In this document: positions 15,960 to 24,792 of the stretch, one piece after another | Layout: the number at the start of each line of letters is the position of its first letter | Position numbering within the stretch: position 1 is the first letter of the stretch | Assembly: GCF_004297875.1 (NCBI RefSeq) | Contig: NZ_SCSK01000008.1 | Span: forward strand, 62,001 to 126,000 | From: Pandoraea sp. | GTDB lineage: Bacteria > Pseudomonadota > Gammaproteobacteria > Burkholderiales > Burkholderiaceae | Direction: 5' to 3' | DNA length: 64,000 nucleotides | Program-made: the position numbers and the translations under genes | Notes under the pieces: generated by a model | What the model was told of the DNA's origin: nothing | What the model saw: the letters and a program-made list of their open reading frames with translations, nothing else | Database searches by the model: none

Positions 15960-16913
15960 TCAAAAGCCGGCCTGCAGCGAGACATAAAAGCCGTTTTGCC
16001 GGGCGTTGTTGTGCGTGACCGGCGCGACGATGCTGCCCAGATTGACGTAGGCGGCTGTGATCGAAATATTCTTGGTCGGGAAATAGGCGACGAAGGCGTC
16101 GTAGTAATCCTTCTGATTGTCGGCCGAGAGGTTATGCGGGTTGGTGCGATATTCCGCGCCGACGGCCCAGTTTTTCGACAGCAGATAGGCGAGCGAGCCT
16201 TCGATTTCTGGCGAGTAGCTGTTATGCAGATCACCGCCGAAGCCGAGCAAGCCCATTTGATTGGCCTTGGTCGCGCGCAAGGTCACGTTGGCCAACAGGC
16301 TTTGCGAAAGAAACAGCTTGGTCGCGGAAATATAAAAATCGGTGCCGCTATCGCTTTTAGCGCCCAGCGCGGTCACGGATGCGTTGAGCAGGCCCTTCAG
16401 GCCATTGTTGTGTTTGTACTCGGCCCCGATCGAGACTTGCGGCATCCAGTCTTCCTGGTCATAGACCAAATTGCCGAACAGGCGCACCTTGACACCGATG
16501 ATGTCCTGATTGACCCGCAGGCTATCGAGCGGTCCGCTGCGCGCCCGAAAATTCTGTGTAGCGACGGAAAGCTCGACCCGGTCGAACAAGCCGACCGCGA
16601 CGCCCGCGGTATCGAAACCGAAATCCTGTGTCCGCAAGGTCGAGTAATGCACGTTCGCGCCGTAGCTGTCGCGCGTGCCGTAGCCTGCGATCAGCGCCCA
16701 CGGCGTGATCCCGCCGCCGGCCGGGCCCTCCACCGAACTCACGCCCTGGGTTGCCAGCAAACGTCCCATGTCGGGCCGATAGGGGGAGCTCGACGGACCA
16801 GCCGTAATGTCCGGCGCGGCGCTGGCGGCGGTCGCCTCTTCTGCCTGCGCACCGGCGGCTTGAAGGAGTCCCAGGAAGATCGCGATAAGCGTGAGTGTCT
16901 TGGTTGGTTTCAT
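15960..16913 (-). CDS. DUF3034 family outer-membrane beta-barrel protein
   Basis: A 317-residue protein with a signal peptide (ending near AGAQAEE) and many alternating strands ending in a terminal Phe, as in outer-membrane barrels. GRLLATQGVSSVEGPAGGG, PWALIAGYGTRD and DIIGVKVRLFGNLVYDQ are typical of DUF3034. Function is not established; it may be a channel or porin. It is the first gene of the three-gene operon with the globin and cupredoxin, suggesting a shared envelope redox or metal function (inference). Confidence 0.87.
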   Translation of the reverse strand: MKPTKTLTLIAIFLGLLQAAGAQAEEATAASAAPDITAGPSSSPYRPDMGRLLATQGVSSVEGPAGGGITPWALIAGYGTRDSYGANVHYSTLRTQDFGFDTAGVAVGLFDRVELSVATQNFRARSGPLDSLRVNQDIIGVKVRLFGNLVYDQEDWMPQVSIGAEYKHNNGLKGLLNASVTALGAKSDSGTDFYISATKLFLSQSLLANVTLRATKANQMGLLGFGGDLHNSYSPEIEGSLAYLLSKNWAVGAEYRTNPHNLSADNQKDYYDAFVAYFPTKNISITAAYVNLGSIVAPVTHNNARQNGFYVSLQAGF

Positions 16914-17118
16914 ATGCTTGAGTAAACCTGGTCAGTCAATTTTCCAAAGGCAAGCGAGATCGCCTTGGCGCCAAGTTCGGACCCATCTGCGGGCGGTGTC
17001 GAACATCCACTAATTACGTTGGCCAGGTCGATTTGGATGCGGGTGCGAGCAAGAATCGCCGCCCTCCGGGAAGTCGCCGCGTGCGCCGGGCGCCGCCAAC
17101 GGCACAATGAAACGCCGC

Positions 17119-17147
17119 TTGACCGTGTAGAACGATCGTTCTACCAT
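17119..17147 (+). promoter_or_regulatory. Promoter with embedded TetR-type operator
   Basis: TTGACC (17119-17124) and TACCAT (17142-17147) are spaced by 17 bases and look like -35 and -10 boxes. The spacer is occupied by a perfect 18-bp palindrome, GTAGAACGATCGTTCTAC at 17127-17144. This size and symmetry are typical of TetR-family operators, and a TetR gene is second in the downstream transcript. Binding here would block RNA polymerase, giving autoregulation of DUF1348-tetR. Confidence 0.72.
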
Positions 17148-17242
17148 GTGTGATCGCGGCTGCGAATGGTGCTCTGGCGAGTGTGTCGACGGGCCAGGCG
17201 CGCCGCGTATTCCGTCTGAACTCTCCATTGCCTCGAGGTGAA

Positions 17243-17719
17243 ATGATGTCGACCGAATCGCGCCCGCCGCTACCGCCGTTCACGCTTGAAACCGCCACAC
17301 AGAAAGTGCGCCTCGCCGAAGACGGCTGGAACACGCGTGATCCGCAGCGCGTGTCGCTCGCTTACAGCACCGACAGTCGCTGGCGCAACCGCGCCGAGTT
17401 CGCGGTGGGGCGCGCCGAGATCGTCGCGTTTCTTACGCGCAAGTGGGCGCGCGAACTCGACTACCGGCTGATCAAGGAGCTGTGGGCGTTTGGCGGCAAT
17501 CGGATCGCCGTGCGTTTTGCCTACGAATGGCACGACGACGCACAGAACTGGTTCCGTTCGTACGGCAACGAGAATTGGGAGTTCGACGAACACGGTCTGA
17601 TGGCGGTTCGCCACGCCAGCATCAACGACCGCCCGATCCGCGAGTCCGAACGGCTCTTTCATTGGCCGCAAGGTCGCCGGCCGGACGATCACCCCGGTCT
17701 GAGCGATCTCGGGCTGTAA
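17243..17719 (+). CDS. DUF1348 (NTF2-like fold) protein
   Basis: A 158-residue protein of the DUF1348 family, which has the SnoaL/NTF2 alpha+beta barrel fold. Recognisable parts are [39 protein letters not shown] and FAYEWHDD. The fold usually encloses a hydrophobic ligand or substrate, but no reaction is known for this family. GAGG lies just upstream of two tandem ATG codons (17243 and 17246). The TetR gene follows 57 bases later under the same operator-controlled promoter. Confidence 0.9.
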   Translation: MMSTESRPPLPPFTLETATQKVRLAEDGWNTRDPQRVSLAYSTDSRWRNRAEFAVGRAEIVAFLTRKWARELDYRLIKELWAFGGNRIAVRFAYEWHDDAQNWFRSYGNENWEFDEHGLMAVRHASINDRPIRESERLFHWPQGRRPDDHPGLSDLGL

Positions 17720-17776
17720 GCGCCCGCACCCGAGCCCGCCGAACCCGTGACGCGCGGCATCTCTCCTGAGCAAGCG

Positions 17777-18406
17777 ATGAAAGAGACCTCCGCCATCGGT
17801 CCGCGCGAGCGCCTGCTCGACGCGGCCGAGCAACTCATCTATGAATCGAGCATTCATGCCACCGGCGTGGACGCGATCGTGCGCCAGTCCGGTACCGCCC
17901 GCAAAAGTTTCTACACGTATTTCGCGTCCAAGGAAGATCTTGTGACGCAGGCGCTGCGCCGCCGCGACGATCGGTGGATGGCCTGGTTCGAGCGCGAAAC
18001 ACTGCGCTCGGCCCCGCAGCCGGCCGCGCAGCTGCTCGGCATGTTCGATGTGCTGCACACGTGGTTTTGTCGTGACGACTTCCACGGTTGCGTCTTTCTT
18101 AACGTGGCAGGGCAGACCAAGCCATCGGACATCGCCATGCTCGACGTCTCGCGTCTGCACAAGCGGCGGCTGCTGGCTTTCATCGAAAGCCTGTGCCGCG
18201 CGGCGGGCGCGACCGACGCAGCGGTGCTGGCTCGCCAGCTACTGTTGCTGGTCGATGGCGCGATTTCGGTGGCGCTGGTGAGTGGTCAGGCCAGTGCGGC
18301 CGGCGACGCGCGGCGCGCGGCCGAATGCTTGCTGGGTGGAGCGTCGACACGGCCCGCCGTACGCGCTCGGAGAGCCGAGAGTCGTGAGCCGGGAAAGGGA
18401 GGATAG
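17777..18406 (+). CDS. TetR family transcriptional regulator
   Basis: A 209-residue TetR protein. The N-terminal helix-turn-helix is clear: RERLLDAAEQLIYESSIHATG, then VRQSGTARKSFYTYFASKEDLV. The C-terminal ligand domain is diverged, with a likely helical core and a disordered basic tail. A GTG at 17747 could extend it by 10 residues. It is second in the DUF1348 transcript and is the natural candidate to bind the palindrome at 17127-17144. The inducer is unknown. Confidence 0.92.
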   Translation: MKETSAIGPRERLLDAAEQLIYESSIHATGVDAIVRQSGTARKSFYTYFASKEDLVTQALRRRDDRWMAWFERETLRSAPQPAAQLLGMFDVLHTWFCRDDFHGCVFLNVAGQTKPSDIAMLDVSRLHKRRLLAFIESLCRAAGATDAAVLARQLLLLVDGAISVALVSGQASAAGDARRAAECLLGGASTRPAVRARRAESREPGKGG

Positions 18407-18536
18407 CGAATCAACGTAACATTCGCTAATCCATGCATTCATGGATGCCGACGGCAGCCGGTATGCTGCATTGCGTCGTCCAGGTTGCCTGTACCATTGA
18501 ACGTGGCACGGTCCGGTACCGCGGCGTGCGGGTGCC

Positions 18537-18561
18537 AAAAAAAGAACCCGCCTAGGCGGGT
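18537..18561 (-). terminator. Rho-independent terminator for the DUF427 gene
   Basis: On the minus strand ACCCGCC-TA-GGCGGGT (18546-18561) forms a tight 7-bp hairpin followed by a run of T residues (18537-18543 on the opposite strand as A). It lies about 90 bases downstream of the DUF427 stop at 18654. Confidence 0.8.
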
Positions 18562-18653
18562 CAATGGAGTTCACCCGTACGGTCAAGAGCGGGCATATTT
18601 AGTATAGCGCGCTCTTGCACAATATAAAGGGAAAGATGAGGGCAGATAGCCGC

Positions 18654-18944
18654 TCAGTCGACGATTTCAACGCCGCGCCAAAAGGCAATGTACCCGCGAA
18701 TCTGGGCGGCAGCCTGCTTGGGTTCAGGGTAGTACCAGGCAGCGTCGGGATTGACCTGACCTTGCACGACCACGTTGTAGTAGCTCGCGGTGCCTTTCCA
18801 GGAGCACACCGTATGATGGTCGCTGGGTTGCAGTGCGGCCGGGTCGACCGTGCCCGGCGGGAAATAGACATTGCCCTCGACGCGTTCGACTTCGTCGGCC
18901 GGGGCCTCGGCGATCACAACGTCGTTCCAGATGGCGCGCGGCAT
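18654..18944 (-). CDS. DUF427 domain protein
   Basis: A 96-residue single-domain DUF427 protein. Typical wording includes VERVEGNVYFPPGTVD, CSWKGTASYYNV, AAWYYPEPK and FWRGVEIVD near the C terminus. The fold is a compact beta structure; the function is not established, though relatives occur widely as small cytosolic proteins. AAGGAG precedes the ATG. It appears monocistronic, with its own terminator. Confidence 0.92.
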   Translation of the reverse strand: MPRAIWNDVVIAEAPADEVERVEGNVYFPPGTVDPAALQPSDHHTVCSWKGTASYYNVVVQGQVNPDAAWYYPEPKQAAAQIRGYIAFWRGVEIVD

Positions 18945-19020
18945 GGCAACTCCTTGAAAGCGGGAGCCCCCATGTTACGCCGATCCTCGCGCGGGCGTGC
19001 GGCGGCGCGTTGGCCACGCT

Positions 19021-19938
19021 TCAGTTTCCCACCGATTGCTGCAGAAACGCCACCAGGCGCTGCGCGAACGCCGGCAGCGCGCCCATCTCGCGCACGATCA
19101 ATTTCAGATCCCGAATCGCCCAGGGGTTGGCCAGCGCCGCCAGATGCAGGCCGGCGCTTTGCTGATGGCGCCGCGCTGCCGATTGCGGCAGCACGCCGAT
19201 ACCGACGTTCTGGCCGATCATCTGGCACATTGCATCGAAGCTGCCGACTTGAATGCGTACGCGCAACTCGCGTCCGGCGTCGGCTGCCGCCTGGGTGAGA
19301 AAAGCGTGAATGGCGCTGCCCGAATGCAGGCTGACGAACTCGTGCTCGAGCACATCGAGAAAATCGACGCGCCGCGCATGGACCAGCGGATGCTGGCGGG
19401 CAGTCGCAAGCACCAGCTTGTCGCTGCGATAGGGCAGCGCCTGCAGCCCGTCGGTGCGCACGTTGCCGGCGACGATGCCGATATCGGCGACGCCCTCGGC
19501 GACATTGCGCACGATCTCGTGGCTCAGACGCTCCTGCAAATCGACGCTGATGCTCGGATGGTCGGTCAGAAAGCCGCTCAGGGCCGTCGGCAGGAATTCG
19601 GTCATGGCCGTGGTATTGGCAAACAGGCGAATGTGCCCCCTGATGCCGGCCGAATAATCCTGCAGGTCGCCGCGCAGCGCCTCGAGCTGGCGCACGATCT
19701 GCCGCGCGTGATGCAGCAGGGTCTGGCCGGCCGGCGTGAGGGTGACGCCGCGCCGGGTGCGATACAGCAACTGCGTGGCCAGCGCATCCTCAAGGTGCTT
19801 GACGCGCATGCTGGCCGCCGGCACCGACAGGCTCGAGCGGGCCGCGCCGTGCGTCATGCTGTTCGATTCGGCGATATTGACGAACAGGCGCAGGTCGGTC
19901 AGGTCGAAATGCAGCGGCGGCGAGGCAGGGCTAGGCAT
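19021..19938 (-). CDS. LysR-type transcriptional regulator of the adjacent acyl-CoA cluster
   Basis: A 305-residue LysR protein with the N-terminal DNA-binding domain (DLRLFVNIAESNSMTHGAARS, VKHLEDALATQLLYRTRRG) and a typical effector domain. It is transcribed away from the MaoC-like gene at 20032 with about 90 bases between, so it likely controls the four-gene catabolic operon 20032-24703. The ligand is probably a pathway intermediate, but the sequence does not say which. Confidence 0.92.
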   Translation of the reverse strand: MPSPASPPLHFDLTDLRLFVNIAESNSMTHGAARSSLSVPAASMRVKHLEDALATQLLYRTRRGVTLTPAGQTLLHHARQIVRQLEALRGDLQDYSAGIRGHIRLFANTTAMTEFLPTALSGFLTDHPSISVDLQERLSHEIVRNVAEGVADIGIVAGNVRTDGLQALPYRSDKLVLATARQHPLVHARRVDFLDVLEHEFVSLHSGSAIHAFLTQAAADAGRELRVRIQVGSFDAMCQMIGQNVGIGVLPQSAARRHQQSAGLHLAALANPWAIRDLKLIVREMGALPAFAQRLVAFLQQSVGN

Positions 19939-20031
19939 GAACGAAACACCGTCTTAAGCAAAGCTGAATTGTAACGACGCCCGTCGTGCGGCACACTGTA
20001 CCGCATTCCAAGACTTCGATGGAGACGCTTC

Positions 20032-20883
20032 GTGTCCGATACCTACGCGCCGTGGCTTGGCCGCACCGAGCACAGCACCGACACCGTGAGCGCCGCGCCG
20101 GTGCGCGCGCTGGCGGCGACACTCGATCGCGACGACATTACCGCCCGCCCGGGCGAACCGCTGCCGCCGTTATGGCACTGGCTGTACTTCCTGCCTGTTG
20201 CGCCGCAGCGGGAGCTGGGCGAGGACGGCCACCCGCGCCGCGGCGGCTTTCTGCCGCCGGTGCCGTTGCCGCGCCGCATGTGGGCGGGCAGCCGCCTCGA
20301 GTTCGTCGCACCGCTGCGCGTGGGCGATTCGATCGAGCGCACCAGCACGATTTTGAATATCGAGCACAAGACCGGGCGCTCTGGCGAGCTGGTATTCGTC
20401 TGCGTCGGGCACGAGGTGCGCCGCGCCGACGGCGAAGTGCTGCTGCACGAAGAGCATGACATTGTCTATCGCGCGCCGTCCGCCGCGAGCGCGCCCAGGA
20501 CATCGCCCGAATCGAAGGCGCCGCCGGTCCATGCCTGGCAGCGCACTGTCACCCCCGATGCCGCGCTGCTGTTCCGCTATTCGGCGCTCACCTTCAACGG
20601 GCACCGCATTCATTACGACCGCACCTATGCGAGCGAGGTCGAAGGTTACCCGGGGTTGGTCGTGCACGGCCCGCTGCAGGCCACGCTGATGCTCGACCTG
20701 CTCGGCCGCGAGCGGCCCGCCGCGCGGCTGGGTGCATTCAGCTTCCAGGCGCGCCAGCCGGTCTTCGACACCGCACCGTTCCATGTCTGCGGCGATATCG
20801 ATGCGGGCACGGGCGACGCGCATCTGCTGACCTACACCGCCGACGGCCGGGTGGCCCTCGAGGGCACCGCCTGTTTCATTTGA
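20032..20883 (+). CDS. MaoC-like double-hotdog acyl-CoA hydratase (HTD2/mesaconyl-CoA hydratase-like)
   Basis: This 283-residue protein has two hotdog domains: a degenerate FAS1-like N half (RMWAGSRLEFVAPLRVGDSI) and a catalytic MaoC-like C half (FRYSALTFNGHRIHYD, then YPGLVVHGPLQA). Relatives hydrate mesaconyl-C4-CoA or itaconyl-CoA, or dehydrate 3-hydroxyacyl thioesters. It uses a GTG start with GGAG eight bases upstream. It opens an operon with acyl-CoA dehydrogenase, CoA-transferase and MmgE/PrpD genes, so a role in branched dicarboxylate-CoA conversion is plausible (inference). Confidence 0.88.
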   Translation: MSDTYAPWLGRTEHSTDTVSAAPVRALAATLDRDDITARPGEPLPPLWHWLYFLPVAPQRELGEDGHPRRGGFLPPVPLPRRMWAGSRLEFVAPLRVGDSIERTSTILNIEHKTGRSGELVFVCVGHEVRRADGEVLLHEEHDIVYRAPSAASAPRTSPESKAPPVHAWQRTVTPDAALLFRYSALTFNGHRIHYDRTYASEVEGYPGLVVHGPLQATLMLDLLGRERPAARLGAFSFQARQPVFDTAPFHVCGDIDAGTGDAHLLTYTADGRVALEGTACFI

Positions 20884-20935
20884 TGTCGCGCGCGCCAGTG
20901 TTGGCGCTTCGTCCCACTCCCTGATCGATCGCCCT

Positions 20936-22099
20936 ATGAATCTGCCCGCCGAAGACCGTTACCAGGACATCCGCGATGCGCTGCGCGATCTGTGCGCGCA
21001 TTATCCCGATGAATATTGGCGCGAAGTCGACGGCGCGCGCGGATATCCCGAGGCGTTTGTCGACGCGCTCACCGAGGCCGGCTGGCTGGCCGCGCTGATC
21101 CCGCAGGCATACGGCGGATCGGGACTGGGCCTGGCCGAAGCGTCGGTCATCATGGAGGAAATCAACCGCAACGGCGGTAACGCCGGCGCCTGCCACGGCC
21201 AGATGTACAACATGGGCACGCTGCTGCGTCACGGCTCGGAAGAACAGAAGCGCCGCTACTTGCCGAAAATCGCCAGCGGCGAGCTGCGCCTGCAATCGAT
21301 GGGCGTGACCGAGCCGACCACCGGCACCGACACGACCAAGCTCAAGACCGTGGCCGTCAAGCGAGGCGACCGCTACGTGGTCAACGGCCAGAAAGTCTGG
21401 ATTTCGCGTATCCAGCATTCCGACCTGATGATCCTGCTGGCGCGTACCACGCCGGCGGACCAGGTCAAACGCAAGTCCGACGGCCTGTCGATCTTTCTGG
21501 TCGACCTGCACGAGGCGATCGGCAAGGGCCTGTCGGTGAGGCCGATTCTGAACATGGTCAACCACGAGACCAACGAATTATTCTTCGACAATCTCGAGAT
21601 TCCGGCGGAGAACCTGATCGGCGAGGAGGGGTGCGGCTTCAAATACATTCTCGACGGCCTCAATGCCGAGCGCACCTTGATCGCTGCCGAATGCATCGGC
21701 GACGCCTGGTGGTTCATCAACCGCGCGGCGCAATACGCCGGCGAGCGCATTGTGTTCGATCGCCCGATCGGACAGAACCAGGGCGTGCAATTCCCGATCG
21801 CCGAGAGCTACATCGAAACCAGCGCGGCCAACCTGATGCGCTTTCGTGCCTGCGAGCTGTTCGACGCCCATGCGCCGTGCGGCGCGCAGGCCAACATGGC
21901 GAAGTATCTGGCGGCCAAGGCCTCATGGGAGGCGGCCAACGCCTGTCTGCAGACTCACGGCGGCTTCGGTTTCGCCTGCGAATACGACATCGAGCGCAAA
22001 TTTCGCGAGACGCGGCTGTATCAGGTCGCGCCGATCTCGACCAACCTGATTCTTTCCTATGTGGCCGAGCACGTGCTCGGCTTGCCCCGTTCCTTTTGA
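20936..22099 (+). CDS. Acyl-CoA dehydrogenase
   Basis: A 387-residue FAD-dependent acyl-CoA dehydrogenase. LQSMGVTEPTTGTDTTKLKT is the FAD/substrate segment, and GFGFACEYDIERKFRETR carries the expected catalytic Glu region. The usual GTS/GTN-type FAD contact after the catalytic loop reads VAPISTNLI instead. It introduces a double bond in an acyl-CoA and passes electrons to ETF. It sits between the hydratase and CoA-transferase genes in the same direction. Confidence 0.93.
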   Translation: MNLPAEDRYQDIRDALRDLCAHYPDEYWREVDGARGYPEAFVDALTEAGWLAALIPQAYGGSGLGLAEASVIMEEINRNGGNAGACHGQMYNMGTLLRHGSEEQKRRYLPKIASGELRLQSMGVTEPTTGTDTTKLKTVAVKRGDRYVVNGQKVWISRIQHSDLMILLARTTPADQVKRKSDGLSIFLVDLHEAIGKGLSVRPILNMVNHETNELFFDNLEIPAENLIGEEGCGFKYILDGLNAERTLIAAECIGDAWWFINRAAQYAGERIVFDRPIGQNQGVQFPIAESYIETSAANLMRFRACELFDAHAPCGAQANMAKYLAAKASWEAANACLQTHGGFGFACEYDIERKFRETRLYQVAPISTNLILSYVAEHVLGLPRSF

Positions 22100-22116
22100 G
22101 TGCCGCCCACACCGCC

Positions 22117-23295
22117 ATGCATCGACCCCTGGAAGGCATCACCGTGGTTTCCCTCGAACAGGCGATCGCTGCGCCGTTCGCGACGCGCCAACTGGCCGAT
22201 CTCGGCGCGCGCGTGATCAAGATCGAACGGCCGGGCGTGGGCGACTTTGCCCGTGCCTATGACGACCGCGTCGACGGGCTTTCCTCGCACTTTATCTGGA
22301 CCAACCGCTCGAAGGAAAGCGTCACGCTTGACGTCAAGCACGCGCAGGCCAAGCCGGTGCTCGAGCGCCTGCTCGCACAGGCCGACGTGCTGGTGCAGAA
22401 TCTCGCGCCGGGTGCGGCCGAGCGGCTCGGGTTGAGCTATGAGCATTTGAACGAGCGTCACGAGCGTCTGATCGTGTGCGACATTTCCGGCTACGGCGCC
22501 AACGGCCCTTATCGCGATAAAAAAGCCTACGACCTGCTGGTGCAGAGCGAGGCGGGCTTTCTCTCTGTGACCGGCACGGCCGAGCAGCCCGCCAAGGCCG
22601 GCTGCTCGATCGCCGATATCGCCGCGGGCATGTATGCCTACAGCAATATCCTGGCGGCGCTGATCCAGCGCGGCAAGACCGGGCGCGGCTGCCGGCTCGA
22701 TATTTCGATGCTCGAAGCGATGGTCGAATGGATGGGATTTCCGCTCTATTACGCCTACCAGGGCGCGAGCCCGCCACCGCGCGCCGGCGCCGCGCATGCA
22801 ACGATCTATCCCTACGGTCCGTTTCCCACCGGCGATGGCAAGACGGTGATGCTCGGCTTGCAGAACGAGCGCGAGTGGGTCGTGTTTTGCGATACCGTGC
22901 TGCAGCAGCCGGCGCTGGCCGCCGACCCCCGCTTTGCCACCAACAGCGCGCGCAGCGCCAACCGGGAGGCGCTGCGTGCGCTGATCGAGCAAGCGTTCGC
23001 AGGGCTCGACGCCGAGCAGGCGATTGCGCGCCTCGAAGCCGCACGCATTGCCAACGCGCACGTCAACACGATGCACGACGTCTGGACGCATCCGCAATTG
23101 GCTGCCCGCGGGCGCTGGCAAACCGTCGCATCGCCGGCCGGCGCGCTGCCCGCCCTGCTGCCGCCCGGTGGCGAGGCGTTCGATGCGCGCATGGACGCGA
23201 TTCCCGCGCTGGGCGAACACACCGACAGCGTGCTGGCCGAACTCGGCTTTACCGCGCCGCAGATCGCGCAATGGCGCGCGCAGGGCATGATCTGA
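22117..23295 (+). CDS. CaiB/BaiF family (class III) CoA-transferase
   Basis: A 392-residue class III CoA-transferase. MHRPLEGITVVSLEQAIAAPFATRQLADLGARVIKIERPG at the N terminus is typical in wording, and the catalytic Asp lies in KKAYDLLVQ, followed by GCSIADIAAGMYAYSNILAAL. It transfers CoA between carboxylic acids, here probably activating the pathway substrate with succinyl-CoA or another donor. The ATG at 22117 is 17 bases after the acyl-CoA dehydrogenase stop, supporting one operon. Confidence 0.92.
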   Translation: MHRPLEGITVVSLEQAIAAPFATRQLADLGARVIKIERPGVGDFARAYDDRVDGLSSHFIWTNRSKESVTLDVKHAQAKPVLERLLAQADVLVQNLAPGAAERLGLSYEHLNERHERLIVCDISGYGANGPYRDKKAYDLLVQSEAGFLSVTGTAEQPAKAGCSIADIAAGMYAYSNILAALIQRGKTGRGCRLDISMLEAMVEWMGFPLYYAYQGASPPPRAGAAHATIYPYGPFPTGDGKTVMLGLQNEREWVVFCDTVLQQPALAADPRFATNSARSANREALRALIEQAFAGLDAEQAIARLEAARIANAHVNTMHDVWTHPQLAARGRWQTVASPAGALPALLPPGGEAFDARMDAIPALGEHTDSVLAELGFTAPQIAQWRAQGMI

Positions 23296-23317
23296 TCATG
23301 CAAAGGAGACTGTACAG

Positions 23318-24703
23318 ATGAGCGAACAGACGTTTGGCGACGCAACCCTGGCAAGCTTTGCCGCTACCCTGCGCTTTGACGACATACCGGCGGCAGTGGT
23401 CGAGCGCACGCTGGACCTGTATGCGGACTGGTTGGGGTCGGCGCTGGCCGGCAAGGGCGCGCGCCCGGTCGAGGCGATCGAGCGCTTTGCCCAGGCGATG
23501 GGGCCCACATTGGTTTCGGGTGCGCCCGGGAGCGCCGAGGTGGTGATGTCCGGGCGCGCGACCTCGCCGCTGTTCGCGGCGCTGGTCAATGGCGCCGCAT
23601 CGCACTTCGCCGAGCAGGACGACGTGCACAACGGTTCGGTATTTCACCCGGCGGCGGTGGTGTTTCCGGCGGCGCTCGCGCTGGCCCAGGCGCAACGGGC
23701 CAGCGGGCGCGAATTCATTGCCGCGTGCGTGGCGGGCTACGAAGTGGGCATCCGTGTCGGCGAATTCCTTGGCCGCTCGCACTACAAGGTATTTCACACG
23801 ACCGGCACCGCGGGCACGCTCGCCGCGGCGGCTGCCGCGGGCCGCCTGCTCGGGCTCGATACGACGCAGATGCTGCATGCGTTCGGCTCGGCCGGCACGC
23901 AGGCCGCCGGGCTCTGGGAGTTCCTGCGCGACGCAGCCGATTCGAAGCAGCTCCATACCGGCAAGGCGGCGGCCAACGGCCTGAGCGCTGCCTGGCTCGC
24001 GCGCGAGGGCTTCACCGGGGCGCGCCGCATCCTGACCGGCGCGCAAGGGTTGGCAGCGGGCATGTCACAAGACGCCGTGGCCGCGCGCCTGACAGATCGG
24101 CTCGGCGAGCGCTGGGCGTTGGCCGAGACGTCGTTCAAATATCACGCCTCGTGCCGCCACACCCATCCGGCCGCCGATGCGCTGCAACAGGCGATGTGCG
24201 CACACGGCCTGGCGGCCGACGATATCGAGGCCGTCACCGCACATGTGCATCAGGGCGCCATTGACGTGCTCGGCGCAGTCGACGTGCCACAGTCGGTGCA
24301 TCAGGCGAAGTTCTCGATGGGCACGGTGCTCGGCCTGATCGCCGTGCATGGGCGGGCTGACGTCAACGCCTTCGCCGACGCATGGCGCGATGCGCCCGTG
24401 CAGGCTTTCCGCGAGCGCGTGGCGATGGCGCTCGATCCCGAGGTGGACGCTGCCTACCCGGCGCGCTGGCTCGGGCGCGTAACGCTGCGCACGCGCGACG
24501 GCCGGCAACTGACGGGGCGCGTCGACGTGCCCAAGGGCGATCCGGACAACACGCTCTCGCGCGATGAAATCGCCGGCAAGGCGACATCGCTGGCACGCTT
24601 TAGCGGAGCCGCCGGCGACGCCGAAGTGGCACGCATGCTGACGCGCATCTGGGCGCTGCCACAGGCGCAGGCAATGACCTGGCTGCGCGAGGCGGCCGCC
24701 TGA
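23318..24703 (+). CDS. MmgE/PrpD family protein
   Basis: A 461-residue MmgE/PrpD family member. This family includes 2-methylcitrate dehydratase and cis-aconitate decarboxylase. FAEQDDVHNGSVFHPAAVV near residue 100 and KYHASCRHTHPAADAL are characteristic active-site regions. It likely dehydrates, decarboxylates or isomerises a tricarboxylate or dicarboxylate. A GGAG-type ribosome site precedes the ATG, 22 bases behind the CoA-transferase gene. It is the last gene of the operon. Confidence 0.9.
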   Translation: MSEQTFGDATLASFAATLRFDDIPAAVVERTLDLYADWLGSALAGKGARPVEAIERFAQAMGPTLVSGAPGSAEVVMSGRATSPLFAALVNGAASHFAEQDDVHNGSVFHPAAVVFPAALALAQAQRASGREFIAACVAGYEVGIRVGEFLGRSHYKVFHTTGTAGTLAAAAAAGRLLGLDTTQMLHAFGSAGTQAAGLWEFLRDAADSKQLHTGKAAANGLSAAWLAREGFTGARRILTGAQGLAAGMSQDAVAARLTDRLGERWALAETSFKYHASCRHTHPAADALQQAMCAHGLAADDIEAVTAHVHQGAIDVLGAVDVPQSVHQAKFSMGTVLGLIAVHGRADVNAFADAWRDAPVQAFRERVAMALDPEVDAAYPARWLGRVTLRTRDGRQLTGRVDVPKGDPDNTLSRDEIAGKATSLARFSGAAGDAEVARMLTRIWALPQAQAMTWLREAAA

Positions 24704-24792
24704 AACCTCGAGCCCGGGCAGGTGCTTCCGGGCCGACGGCGGCACGGTTGGCCTGTTACCGATGATTGCGCGCCGCAACTCGAAGATTGGGA

